A DNA stretch of 64,000 nucleotides from Magicicada septendecula (lineage: Eukaryota; Arthropoda; Insecta; Hemiptera; Cicadidae), in assembly GCA_034769895.1 (NCBI GenBank), contig CM068372.1, forward strand, positions 239,964,343 to 240,028,342. Direction: 5' to 3'. The translations under genes were made by a program, and so were the position numbers. The notes below the pieces were generated by a model that was given only the letters and a program-made list of their open reading frames with translations, did not search any database and had not been told where the DNA came from. Positions 47,740-57,460 of the stretch are shown piece by piece (the stretch's first letter is position 1; every line of letters begins with the position of its first letter).

Positions 47740-48469
47740 CTAAATTTTTGTTGAAATATTATTAATATAGATATCAAAACCAATACGATAACGTCCGCAA
47801 TTTAAATCATCTTCTTTGTTTATAACAAGAAAACCTTTTTTGCTCGAATTCCATGCTTTACAACATATTTCTTTAAACTTATCAAAATCCATGTCTGTAT
47901 TAACATGATCGCTATAAATATGTTTTAGATTAAGCTCATCTTGAGAAAATACGATTATTACATTGGTGTTATCACGAACTAGTTGTTTTGGAACTTTACT
48001 ATAAGTTTGACATAAATAAAAAACGTCTATATTATTGTGTCTGCCCATTGTAAAATAATTTGTGATATTATTCTGACGTTCACACGCAATATCATCAAAT
48101 ATCATAACTGAATTCTGTTTAACATCGTTGGGATGGATAACTTGCTCGTTTTCAGTATACGTATAGTATCCAATCAGTGGAATTTCAGATAACACTTTTT
48201 CTAGAAACACGTATTTTGGTTGATATAATGATTTTGAAAACACATAAACATTTTCAAAATATAATCCATTAATATCATATAATAGGTTAAACATTAAATT
48301 TGTTTTTTCCCGACGACGACGGTCCTGATATTATACATCTAATATTATCAGGTAATAAATCACCATGTTTTTTATTTTCCATTATTTTATCGTTACAAAC
48401 TATTTTATCGAAGTTACGAATTCGCAACCTTTTCCTCTGACGCACAAACTCCATTAATAAAGATTTCAA
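47740..48469 (-). pseudogene. Packaging ATPase (FtsK/HerA-A32 type), frameshifted
   Basis: The Walker A loop CIISGPSSSGK is at the end of the first frame (48,469 to 48,287), and the frame changes directly after its lysine. The second frame (48,294 to 47,740) carries Walker B SVMIFDDIACERQNN and downstream FYLCQTYSKVPKQLVRDNTN, a sensor-like segment. The ATPase would pump DNA into the capsid. The break falls within the nucleotide-binding loop, so this copy cannot work. Confidence 0.9.
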
Positions 48470-48483
48470 TTTTTTGTTAAGCT

Positions 48484-49413
48484 TTATATTACAGTACTTT
48501 TATCAACCCAGCTATCATAAGATTTGTCATAACCTTTCCATCGTACAAGTAATTTATCTCCTTTACGCCTCAATACTTTTTCAATCAAATATACATCTCC
48601 AAATTTTGTTTTACTAATTTCCTGTTCATAGAAACCACCGGATAAAATATTACCTTTATCATCTTTCAATATATATGTTTTTGGGTTAGTGGCTTTAATT
48701 TTGTAAACAGTAAAAAGTTCGTTAGTCCAATTAGGTAAGTACCCCTTAGTGAACGTTTTCTTGTATTTACTAATTCTTACTCTATCACCAACTTTAAATT
48801 TTAAAGGTTTTAACTTTCGATTTTGTATTAACTTTGAATGTATCTTGTTTAATATGATTTTTTCATTACTCATGTTTACGTTAATTGGTTTCATTCCAAT
48901 AGTTCTATGAGGTGTATTATTATATAATTTAATCAAATCCGGTAATATATTCACCCATACATAACTCCCCAATTCTGTCATTTTTCTCCACATTAAATTT
49001 TTTAATGTACGATTAAAACGTTCAACAATCGACGCTTTCTTTTCCGAAAAAGTTGAATAATGATTTATATTGTAATTCTGTAGTAACTTTTTCACTGATG
49101 AATTAAACCATTCTTTACCTTGATCCGTTTGAAAATGTTTCATTTTATTAGATTTCAATATTGGTGTAAGAGCTTTTACAATTTCAGATGCTGTTTTTGT
49201 TTTCAGAGGAATGGCGAACGCGAGTTTTGAAAAACAATTAATCATAGTTAATATATATTTAAAACCCTTATTCAACTTTGCAAACGGAATCATTTCTACA
49301 AGGTCGGCTTGGTATAAATCGTTAATACCTTTCAACTCAACATAACGAGTTTTAAAATTTCTACGAGCCGGTTTATGTAATTCATAAGCGATATGTTTTC
49401 TTATATCTGTCAT
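48484..49413 (-). CDS. Retroviral-type integrase with chromodomain
   Basis: 309 residues, intact. Catalytic residues are D37 (YQADLVEM), D97 (FQTDQGKEWF) and E131 (SIVERFNRTLKNLMWRK), with 33 residues between the second aspartate and the glutamate. A middle basic part (KVGDRVRISKYKKTFTKGYL) resembles the integrase C-terminal SH3-like fold. A chromodomain follows at about 275-309 (IEKVLRRKGDKLLVRWKGYD, then SYDSWV). Polinton integrases commonly carry a chromodomain. It joins the element ends to host DNA and makes the 6-bp target duplication seen here; the chromodomain may guide it to marked chromatin. Confidence 0.95.
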   Translation of the reverse strand: MTDIRKHIAYELHKPARRNFKTRYVELKGINDLYQADLVEMIPFAKLNKGFKYILTMINCFSKLAFAIPLKTKTASEIVKALTPILKSNKMKHFQTDQGKEWFNSSVKKLLQNYNINHYSTFSEKKASIVERFNRTLKNLMWRKMTELGSYVWVNILPDLIKLYNNTPHRTIGMKPINVNMSNEKIILNKIHSKLIQNRKLKPLKFKVGDRVRISKYKKTFTKGYLPNWTNELFTVYKIKATNPKTYILKDDKGNILSGGFYEQEISKTKFGDVYLIEKVLRRKGDKLLVRWKGYDKSYDSWVDKSTVI

Positions 49414-49532
49414 CCTCTAATGCATATAATGAAATAAAAGAAAAAAGAAAAAATAAGGTATATTAAAGGAAAAACAACACCTGACTCATCTGAAATATTG
49501 TATTTTAAATCAATATACAAAAAAATACAATG

Positions 49533-49796
49533 TTACATTGCTTTAATTATAGCACATATCTCATCAGAATAAGGATTTGTTACAATCACATCGTAGCAGT
49601 TCTTCAGTTTATCCTTCAATCTCTCCAAACTGATAGCACATGGTGAAATAATTCTAATTGTTGAATGAATGCTGCTGGTTATTATTTGAGCATCATAAAA
49701 TTCTACTGCAAGCATGAAACAAAGATCTGTATAAGTTAGTTGCCCACTAAATGATGGTTCATAATGTAAACACCAACCACGACTGCTGAAATCCAT
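49533..49796 (-). CDS. Small unknown protein A (paralogue of B), 87 residues
   Basis: No known family recognised. It shares with the next upstream gene WCLxY near the N-terminus, a central cysteine followed by FxDxxII, IxxTI, and a C-terminal RLxxKL-type helix ending near NPYS. Predicted mixed alpha/beta, no signal peptide. Two adjacent paralogues suggest an accessory function under duplication. Confidence 0.55.
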   Translation of the reverse strand: MDFSSRGWCLHYEPSFSGQLTYTDLCFMLAVEFYDAQIITSSIHSTIRIISPCAISLERLKDKLKNCYDVIVTNPYSDEICAIIKAM

Positions 49797-49910
49797 TGTA
49801 AATATATAGTTAAGACTGATGTTATCCTGACAAAGCTTGTAGACAAACTGACTAATGAAAAAATATTGTTGTTGAAAATAAGCTTTTTTAATCGATTAGA
49901 ATGTCTTAAC

Positions 49911-50162
49911 TTAAGTGGGAGGACTAATTAGTAATTGACGTGAATATCCTACTAATCTTTCGCGTAATTGTCGACGAGTAAAGTTTACATCTGCACGCAT
50001 AAAAATAATTGTTCTTTCAATGTTATTTATTAGAATAATGTCGACATCAGGAAATCTGGTTATCACTATTTTACAGATTTCCTCAAAACAATAATAACCA
50101 TTTAAATAAGATAGACACCATTGAGTTGCGGGGGTATTATCATCACAACTGATTGAATTCAT
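49911..50162 (-). CDS. Small unknown protein B (paralogue of A), 83 residues
   Basis: Shares the pattern WCLSYLNGYYCFEEICK, RFPDVDIILINNIERTIIF and RRQLRERLVGY with protein A, at the same spacing. The overall similarity is low but colinear. The ATG at 50,162 follows TTAAAAAAATCAG, a possible splice acceptor. Function unknown. Confidence 0.55.
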   Translation of the reverse strand: MNSISCDDNTPATQWCLSYLNGYYCFEEICKIVITRFPDVDIILINNIERTIIFMRADVNFTRRQLRERLVGYSRQLLISPPT

Positions 50163-50481
50163 TCTGATTTTTTTAATAGAGTAAAAAACTAATTATATTA
50201 AATGAATAGAATACCTACAAGGCCGGAATAAGGATTAAGCGGTGCATAGTAGTCAACACTTTCATGAGTCTCTGGCTCTTCATAAAAATCACATCGGTTG
50301 GTGTGAATACATTCGGTATCCAACAAACGATTAGTTGTTCTCCAAACGGATAGATTAGCCTCTTCTAGTTGAGCACAGCGAGTACACTGAGAAAGATGTA
50401 ACTGCCACAATTCATACTCCTTATCTTTTAATAAATAATTGCTTATCTAATCCGTCGAGTGACTTACTTGTAATTCCGCTT

Positions 50482-50513
50482 GACGCGTTTCAGGGCATAT
50501 GCCCCATCTTCAG
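50482..50513 (-). ncRNA. Hammerhead-like motif, left arm
   Basis: On the minus strand: CTGAAGA, stem II GGGGC-ATAT-GCCCT (with one G-T pair), GAAA, palindromic ACGCGT, C. Position 7 of the core (A here) is variable in hammerheads. The extra T after the core box is again present. Confidence 0.62.
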
Positions 50514-50888
50514 AATAATTCCTCTTCACAGAACGTCAGACATTAAGATTAAAATGTAATAAATTAAAATTAAAATCCATGGTTAAAATATTAACTCGTC
50601 AAAATATTAAAATATACTAAATGCACAGAGAAGCACGCACTATCACAACATGAGTTCACTTCGCGTTATAGCCGGTGTACACCGCCGCGATGTTAATCGC
50701 GCACTCCAACATCGCGGCGGTGTACACCGGCTATAACGCGAAGTGAACTCATGTTGTGATAGTGCGTGCTTCTCTGTGCATTTAGTATATTTTAATATTT
50801 TGACGAGTTAATATTTTAACCATGGATTTTAATTTTAATTTATTACATTTTAATCTTAATGTCTGACGTTCTGTGAAGAGGAATTATT

Positions 50889-50920
50889 CTGAAGATGGGG
50901 CATATGCCCTGAAACGCGTC
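50889..50920 (+). ncRNA. Hammerhead-like motif, right arm
   Basis: Identical to the motif of the left arm, in the opposite orientation. A transcript through both arms would form one long hairpin, which would mask both motifs. Confidence 0.62.
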
Positions 50921-51159
50921 AAGCGGAATTACAAGTAAGTCACTCGACGGATTAGATAAGCAATTATTTATTTAATACAGTGACTTGGATACTTTAAAAA
51001 TGAATCCTTATCTTTGTTTTTATTGTTGTTGAGAGTAGACTGTAAACGCCAATTTGACTCGTTTTCTTCAAAAGATCGTTTAACACCAGCACTATAACAA
51101 TATAAACAATAATACTCTTCTATTTTACGTTTATGAAATCGACGAGCCAACAATAACAT

Positions 51160-51524
51160 AAATTGAAATGAAGAACACCGGATATCTGTGTTTCATATAA
51201 ATTATTCACTATATTTTTATTTCTATGACTTAAACGTTTTTAGTGTTCGAAAAGTAACGATCAGCACACATTGTTACGATAGAACGAATATATATATAGA
51301 ATCATCGTACTTAAATAGTGAATATTCTCGAGGTAAGTCGTGTGGGAAAAGCGGATGTTACTAGGAAAAATATAATATCTAATCGATAACACGTGCATTC
51401 AAGGTAATCATGTAACTTTCCAAGTATGCGGAAAGTGGTTTCAAGGTAAATCACTATGATGAAACCGTATATGTTGCAACAACTATGCAAGAAATGAAAT
51501 CATGCTACGATCACGTGGACAACG
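51160..51524. promoter_or_regulatory. Right-end control region of the Polinton
   Basis: A TATA-like TATATATATTCG (minus strand, 51,298-51,288) lies about 130 bases before the leftward gene start. AACACGTGCATTCAAGGTAA at 51,388 and the following GCGGAAAGTGGTTTCAAGG match the divergent region at 38,381-38,490. The CACGTG is an E-box. Confidence 0.5.
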
Positions 51525-51918
51525 CGTGCGATGACGTATACGTTACTCGACTAATACGTTACGTTTATGATGCGATGACGTACACGATACTTGACGTATA
51601 TGTTGTTACGTTGAACCGATGATGTCAGGCGGGAGGGGGGATGATGACCCCCCCCGGTGACGTATGTTTGTTTACAAGGGGACGATGACCTGATGACGTA
51701 TGTTTGTTTACAAGGGGACGATGACCTGATGACGTTTGTTTGTTTACAAGGGGACGATGACCTGATGACGTATGTTTGTTTACAAGGGGACGATGACCTG
51801 ATGACGTATGTTTGTTTACAAGGGGACGATGACCTGATGACGTATGTTTGTTTTGATAACATTGTGGGGAGTGGGAGGGGGGATGACCTTGTCCTGTCGT
51901 TCCCATTTATATACTACT
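51525..51918 (-). repeat. Polinton right terminal inverted repeat, 394 bp
   Basis: Inverse copy of 30,623-30,945 but two 36-bp units longer. TGACGTATG boxes begin at 51,658, 51,694, 51,766, 51,802 and 51,838, with one variant, TGACGTTTG, at 51,730. Apart from unit number and a few substitutions the repeats agree. Confidence 0.93.
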
Positions 51919-51924
51919 AATAAA
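51919..51924. repeat. Right 6-bp target duplication of the Polinton
   Basis: AATAAA, identical to 30,617-30,622. Confidence 0.9.
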
Positions 51925-54500
51925 CAAATAAGACGTGTTTATCTGTCTACCATTAAATTTATTACGTTTAACGATTACTGTCGTTAGTACCATATTTCTA
52001 TTCTGCGTAACAAATTATTATCAATAATTATTTTAGTACATGATTTCTATCAATAAACAATTATAAAACTAAAATATCTCTTCATATCTCAGTATCCCTT
52101 AATATCTCAATTTTCTTTTTTTTTGAGTGTTATTAAAACATGAATTAATTCTTACACCTAATTACTTATTTCATTATGACATATAAATTTAAATGGATTC
52201 ATTTAAATATGAAATGTACTTAATTCTCTTTATGTTCTAACACTTTGACTTTAAAATTTGTACGTAAATTTTGAATGAGGACATCCTATCTTATAAAATT
52301 CTCTACGTGAATTCTTTTAGAGTGACAGACAGGTGAATTCGTAAAATAAAATTAATACATAAAATTTTTTACTCTTGGTACGTTATCCACAAACTACGGC
52401 GCGTTGTCATGATGTGCTCTCCTTCTCGGTTCCTTAAATCAGCATATGGAGATGTAGATGTTCCGTCGACTGAGTAGAACACAGAATCATTTGCGTGCAT
52501 AACAATGAGACTCTTTCTTGTAGTAATTGGCACATATACACTTTCATTATTTCACTCTTTCTATTGTTAACCGGCAATTCCCAATTTTAAATTTAGTGGA
52601 ATTATTGGTTAATATTTACTTCGGTTATGTTCGCTGATATCTCGTAACGACTCGTCCCGTTTCAACAGCTATATCATTCATGATACAGATAAGATTCGGT
52701 CTTTTGTTTTGACGAGTTATTAACACATAAACTCCAGTTCTCACTTCACAGATTGTTATCCATGATAATCTTATGTGATTTTAAGTAAAGCTCTCCGAAC
52801 TTTTAACATCGGATTTCCGTAACATTTAAGCTTGACTCCACGAAGTTTAAGTTAGACTTTTTTCGATTCGACTCTAGACTCTAAAATTTGTAAAAGACTC
52901 CTAAGTATTTAAGTCAGTACTCCGTAACCATTATAACGGACTCTACCGACTCTCCGAAACTTTAGTCAATGACTTCCGAAATTTTAGCAAAGACTCCCGA
53001 TCTCACCTTCGTTCTGTGTATTTATTACCTACTCTTCTATTTCCCACTACTTTCTTGCATTTTCCCCACTTAAGTCCTTTTTCGTCCTCCTGCTTCGTTT
53101 CCATTGGTTCTTCTCTATATTTCTTAAGAAAATTCCCTCCTAGTACTCTCACAAGTTACTCTGCTCCGTGTTCATTGGTTTTACGTTCTGGATTTCCAAG
53201 AACTTCCCGTCAGGAAACCCGCCTATATTCCAAGCTGTTTTCTGATAGGCGATTTCTGTTCCCATCAATTTCTTACTCTGGGTTCAGCTACCCCTTGCTT
53301 CAGTATGTCCGATCCCACGATCATAAATCTCTTTGGTATTGTTCTACGCCTTTTGACAGTGACATCCTTCCTTCTGTCCAGCTTGTAGCTGCATCTGTTA
53401 ATTAGTTCCACCCCTGCTGTAGTCTTTTCAACATGCTAAAGTCATAATTCTTTCTGGCGTTTTTCATGCCTCTTAGCAAGACACCCTTTGTTTCTTACTT
53501 CGTCCAGATGCGCATGTTACGTAAATTTCCCATGTGTGGCGCTCTTTGTATTGCTAATTGTACTACTCGCCAAGATGTCTTTCAGTGACCTTCAGTTGTT
53601 CCGTTGATTTAGTACGTTAGCCTTTGTCGTATAATTTTCTTAGTAAATTCTCATTGTACCTCGTTCTGGCGATTGTCTGCCTTTCTTTTAGAACAATTCC
53701 TTAATTTCAACATGCTTCTGGCTGCACATGTTAACTTGTTTCACACGCCTCTGTAGTCTTTACCAGTAAATTTTCTCTCTGCCGAACATCTGCTTTTGTT
53801 TAGATTTATGACACTTTTAGACATCTGTACGTCGACGTTGAAGGCTGTTACATCCATTGTATTTATCTCCTTTTATTGTTTCTCCCATTCGTCAATGTCA
53901 TTTCACACGCTACCAGATGGTCCGTGTCTTTCTTTCAAAAAAAATTCTTTTTTTACGTTTTGGCGTTACAAAAATAAGTTACACTTTTACTGCCTGCCAT
54001 TTAAAAACATTTTCTCTTCTTGCTTTAAATTTCTAATTATTTAAGCTAGGCAGCTTACTAACTAAATGAAAACAATAAAGAGCATACCTAGATATCATAA
54101 GAAAAATCAAACACTTAACGCGCACTTAAAAATACTTTACACTGTTATTCGCACCACTGGCAGTTGCACGGTGACAAGTCACAACAAAAGAAACAACTAA
54201 AAAAAAAAAGGATGAAGCATGAAGGGTATGATGTTCGCATGGCGGAGGCAGGAGAGCTGCCGAAGATTACCGAACTTATACGATCTGTTCCGAGGCTTGT
54301 ACGCGTCAGTGAGCGAAGCGCTGTCTTGCCTATCTTGTCGCCGTTTTGTGGCTGAGCGTGAATGTCAAAATACGTCAAATAATACCGCTTTGTGAAAATT
54401 TATATTGATTGTCTTATCATGTACCAAACAGTGGCATTCATTGATAATAGAGTAAACTGTTTAACCTGCTTCAGAGAACAACTTTATTTATTAACAATCA
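51925..54500. other. hAT 5' region continued, no gene recognised
   Basis: By the flanking duplications this belongs to the outer hAT. It has several short frames without domains and a stretch of repeated GACTC-like words at about 52,790-53,010. A more GC-rich island at about 54,230-54,350 could be a 5' exon of the transposase gene. Confidence 0.45.
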
Positions 54501-54603
54501 TAAAGGAAAGAAAAACTTGATTTTTTTGTCCATTATTTTGGCGCCCTCTAAAAATCTGCGCCCGGGCCACGGCCCGGTTGGCCCGTCCTTAAGGCCGGCG
54601 CTG
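54501..54603. repeat. Right (5') terminus of the hAT element
   Basis: GC-rich end, reading on the minus strand CAGCGCCGGCC, then ACGGGCCAACCGGGCCG and GGGCGC. It is similar to the left end at 26,888 (CAGGGCCGGCC, then ACCGGGCCG). Confidence 0.85.
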
Positions 54604-54611
54604 GATACTAT
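54604..54611. repeat. Right 8-bp target duplication of the hAT element
   Basis: GATACTAT, identical to 26,880-26,887. Confidence 0.9.
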
Positions 54612-54739
54612 TATACTTCCCAACTAGAAGTATATCTTGACGAATCGACAATTTAAATTTAAATTTAAAAAATTATAATTTTATTGCCTGGTAACGGAAC
54701 AGTTCTGTTCTAACAATTACTATTGTTTTAAAACGTTTT

Positions 54740-57460
54740 TACTTCCATGTTCCATAAGGAAATGGAAGTATGGTGATGGCAAAAAAAATCGTGTTCGAGA
54801 TTATTGCAGATTCTGATTGTACTACCCTCAAAACATGAAAAAAGTCATTTTTCGAAAAGTGTCTGTGTGTGTTTCTGTCTGTCTGTCTATCTGTCTGTCT
54901 GTGTGTCTATAGATTTTTTTTATGGCAAACGATAACAGCCGCAAATTAAAACAAAATCAAATAATGTTTTGTACGCAGGCCTGATTTGTAGAGTACTCAA
55001 GACCTATTGTTTTTGGTGAAGGTCGGTTAAGGGAAAGGGGTAGTTTACCAGCAACGTTTTTTTTTAATCAAGGGAAATTTTTTTTATGGCAAACGATAAC
55101 AGCCGCAAATTCAAACATAATCAAATCCGTTTTTGCATGCAGCCCTGAATTATAGAGTTCTCAAGACCTCTTGTTTTTGGTGAAGATCGGTTAAGGGAAA
55201 GGGGTAGTTTACCTGTAACGTTTTTTTATCAAGGGTAATTTTTTCTATGGTAAACGATAACAGCCGCAAATTCAAACAGAATCAAATAATGTTTTGCATA
55301 CAGCCCTGTATTGTAGAGTTCTCAAGACCTATTGGTGTTGGTGAAGATCGGTTAAGGGAAAGGGGTAGTTTACCAGCAACATTTTATGTTTTAACAAGGG
55401 TAATTTTTTATATGACGAACAATAACTGCCGTAAATTCAAACAGAATCAACTACGTTTTTGCATACCTTTTTGAATTAAAGAGAAATCAAGGGCTGTTGA
55501 TTTTGTTGAAGATCGGTTAAGGGAAAGGGGTAGTTTACCAGCAACATTTTATGTTTTAAGAAGGGTAATTTTTTATGACGAAAGATAACTGCCGTAAATT
55601 CAAAGAGAATCAAATAATTTTTTGCATATGTTCCTGAATTGTAGAGACCTCAATGCCTACTGATTTTGGTGAAGATCGGTTTAGGGAAAGGGGAATTTTA
55701 CCGGCAACATTTTATGTTGTAACAAGAGAAATGTTTTCATGACGAACGATAACTGCCGCACATTCAAACAGAATCAAATATTTTTTTGCATGCATCCCTG
55801 CATTGTAGAGGACTGAAGGTCTATTCATTTTGGTGAAGATCGGTTTAGAGAAAGGGGTAGTTTACTAGCAACATTTTATGTTTTAACAAGAGTAAAGTAC
55901 TTAATTTTGATAAATAAAGTATCCTGATAAGAAGCTCATAATAATCCACTGCAGAAACGTAGATGAAATATCTATAAATGAAGAGGTTTGGTGAAGGGGG
56001 TGGGGGTAATTTTTTATTAATGAAAATTATAGTTGAAGGGGGAGAGGAGAATTGTTTATATGTGTACTACGTTATCGGCAACAAAGAAGTAATTCTTTGT
56101 TAAAATTCCTTCCCGCGCTGTTAAGCCGTAGTCCAATGTTTTCTGCAAAACCAGACTTTTCGGCAGTGACATCGACTGCCATCATCAGTAAAAATCGAGT
56201 GCGAAAACGTGAGGTGGTATACGTTAGTGACCACAGTACTGTGGTTAAGGCTGAAGCAATAAGTAGAAAGAAGTAGTTTCTATGGAAATATTTCATTTCG
56301 AATATGATTTTAAATATAATTCTTAGAACATGGAAGTCATGTATAGTTCTCCATACCGATATTTTGCTATGGCAAACGATAACAGCCGCAAATTCAAACA
56401 TAATCAAATAATTTTTTGCATACAAACCTCATTGTTAGAGTACTCAAGGTCTATTTTTTTTTTGGTGAAGATCGGTTGAGGGAAAGGGGTAGTTTACCTT
56501 CAACGTTTTATGTTTTAAAAAGGGTATTTTCTATGGTAAACGATAACAGCCGCAAATTCAAACATAATCAAATAATATTTTGCATGCAACTCTGAATAGT
56601 AGAGTTCTCGAGACCTATTGTTTTTGTTGAAGATCGGTTTTTGGGAAAGGGGTAGTTTACCGGCAACGTTTTATGTTTTAACATGGGTAATTTTTTCTGT
56701 GACGAATGATAACTGCCGTAAATTCAATCAGAATCAAATAATGTTTTGCATACTTTCCTAAGCTATAGAGAACTCAAAGTTTGTTGATTTTGGTGAAGAT
56801 CGGTTAAGAGAAAGGGGTAGTTTACCTGCTACGTTTTATGTTTTAACAACGGTAATTTTTTCTATGCCGCACATTTAAACAAAATCAAATATTTTTTTGC
56901 ATACGTTCATCAATTGTAAAAGACTGAAGGCCTATTCATTTTGGTGAAGATCGGTTAAGGGAAAGGGGTAGTTTACCGGCCACTTTTAATGTTTTAACAA
57001 GAGTAATTGTTTCTATGACGAACGATAACTGCCGCACATTTAAACAGAATCAAATAATTTTGTGCATTCCTTCCTCAATTGTAGATAACTCAAGGTCTGT
57101 TGATTTTGTAAATGAAAATTATAGTTGAAGGGGAGGGGATAATTTTTTATATATGTACTACGTTATCGGCAACAAAGAAGTAGTTTGTTGTTAAAATTCC
57201 TTCCCGTCCTGTTTGGCCGTAGACCAAAGTTTTCTGCAAAACCAGACGTTTCGGCAGTGCCATCGACTTTCATCATCAGTGAAAATCGAGTGCGATAACG
57301 TGAGGTGGTATACGTTAGTGACCACAGTACTGTGGTTAAGGCTGAAGCAGTAAGTAGAAAGAAGTAGTTTCTATGGAAAGATTTCATTTCGAAAATGATT
57401 TTATATATTAATCTTAGAACATGGAAGTCATGTATGGTTCTCCATACCGATATTTTTATT
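54740..57460. repeat. Composite minisatellite array (possible non-autonomous Helitron-like element)
   Basis: Starts near a (CTGT)n tract (54,870-54,905). Units of about 150-165 bp then repeat, each with ACGATAAC(A/T)GCCG, AATCAAATAAT, GAAGATCGGTTAAGGGAAAG and GGGGTAGTTTACC. There are about six or seven copies at 54,915-55,900 and about five at 56,365-57,100. Each block is followed by a copy of a unique segment of about 350 bases (about 55,990-56,360 and 57,105-57,455) that includes CTTCCCG, TTTTCTGCAAAACCAGAC and ACGTTAGTGACCACAGTACT. The higher-order structure is thus [units]-unique-[units]-unique. No coding capacity. Confidence 0.82.

Larger units (their letters stand above)
50429..51003. 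mobile_element. Palindromic Penelope-type insertion
   Basis: About 575 bp lie between two copies of TCCTTATCTTT (50,418-50,428 and 51,004-51,014). It consists of two 265-base arms, 50,430-50,694 and 50,708-50,972. They appear to be perfect inverted copies around a 13-base spacer. About 31 extra bases lie on the right. Each arm contains a hammerhead-like motif, and its flank (ATCCGTCGAGTGACTTA...) resembles the same position in Penelope-like element 1. It has no coding capacity. Confidence 0.78.
50198..51159 (-). pseudogene. Unknown Cys-rich protein, split by a Penelope-type insertion
   Basis: The N-terminal half (51,159 to about 51,004) starts MLLLARRFHKRKIEEYYCLY. The C-terminal half (50,428 to 50,198) has CTRCAQLEEANLSVW and ECIHTNRCDFYEEPE. 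Both halves abut copies of the 11-base sequence TCCTTATCTTT (plus strand), which encodes the same lysine/aspartate stretch on each side. The insertion therefore duplicated part of the coding sequence, and the gene was once continuous. Cysteines in CLYC and CTRC could bind zinc. Not recognised further. Confidence 0.65.
30623..51918. mobile_element. Polinton/Maverick (adintovirus-like) element, 21.3 kb
   Basis: Terminal inverted repeats start with AGTAGTATATAAATGGG on both sides, and the element is flanked by a 6-bp target duplication. It encodes protein-primed DNA polymerase B, retroviral-type integrase, packaging ATPase, adenovirus-type protease, major and minor capsid proteins and a fibre-like protein. 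Accessory genes lie in the left third. The polymerase runs rightward and meets the leftward virion gene block at 42.4-42.6 kb. Several frames are broken, so this copy is probably not mobile, although many genes are still open. Confidence 0.95.
26888..54603 (-). mobile_element. hAT transposon split by an inserted Polinton
   Basis: The left end starts CAGGGCCGGCC and the right end, read on the minus strand, starts CAGCGCCGGCC; ACCGGGCCG follows in both about 25 bases in. Exact 8-bp duplications flank the pair. The decayed transposase is on the minus strand at 27.5-30.1 kb. Subtracting the nested Polinton and one copy of its target site leaves a hAT of about 6.4 kb. The Polinton sits between the transposase and the right (5') terminus. 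Confidence 0.88.

Noticed and set aside
30623..51918. CRISPR array or bacterial prophage
   Set aside because: Spaced repeats in the termini have no spacers, and the genes carry eukaryotic features (chromodomain, hemopexin, splice-like sites).
54145..54378. Frame near the hAT right end as a coding exon
   Set aside because: Low complexity at the C-terminus and no match to hAT transposase; at best a leader exon.
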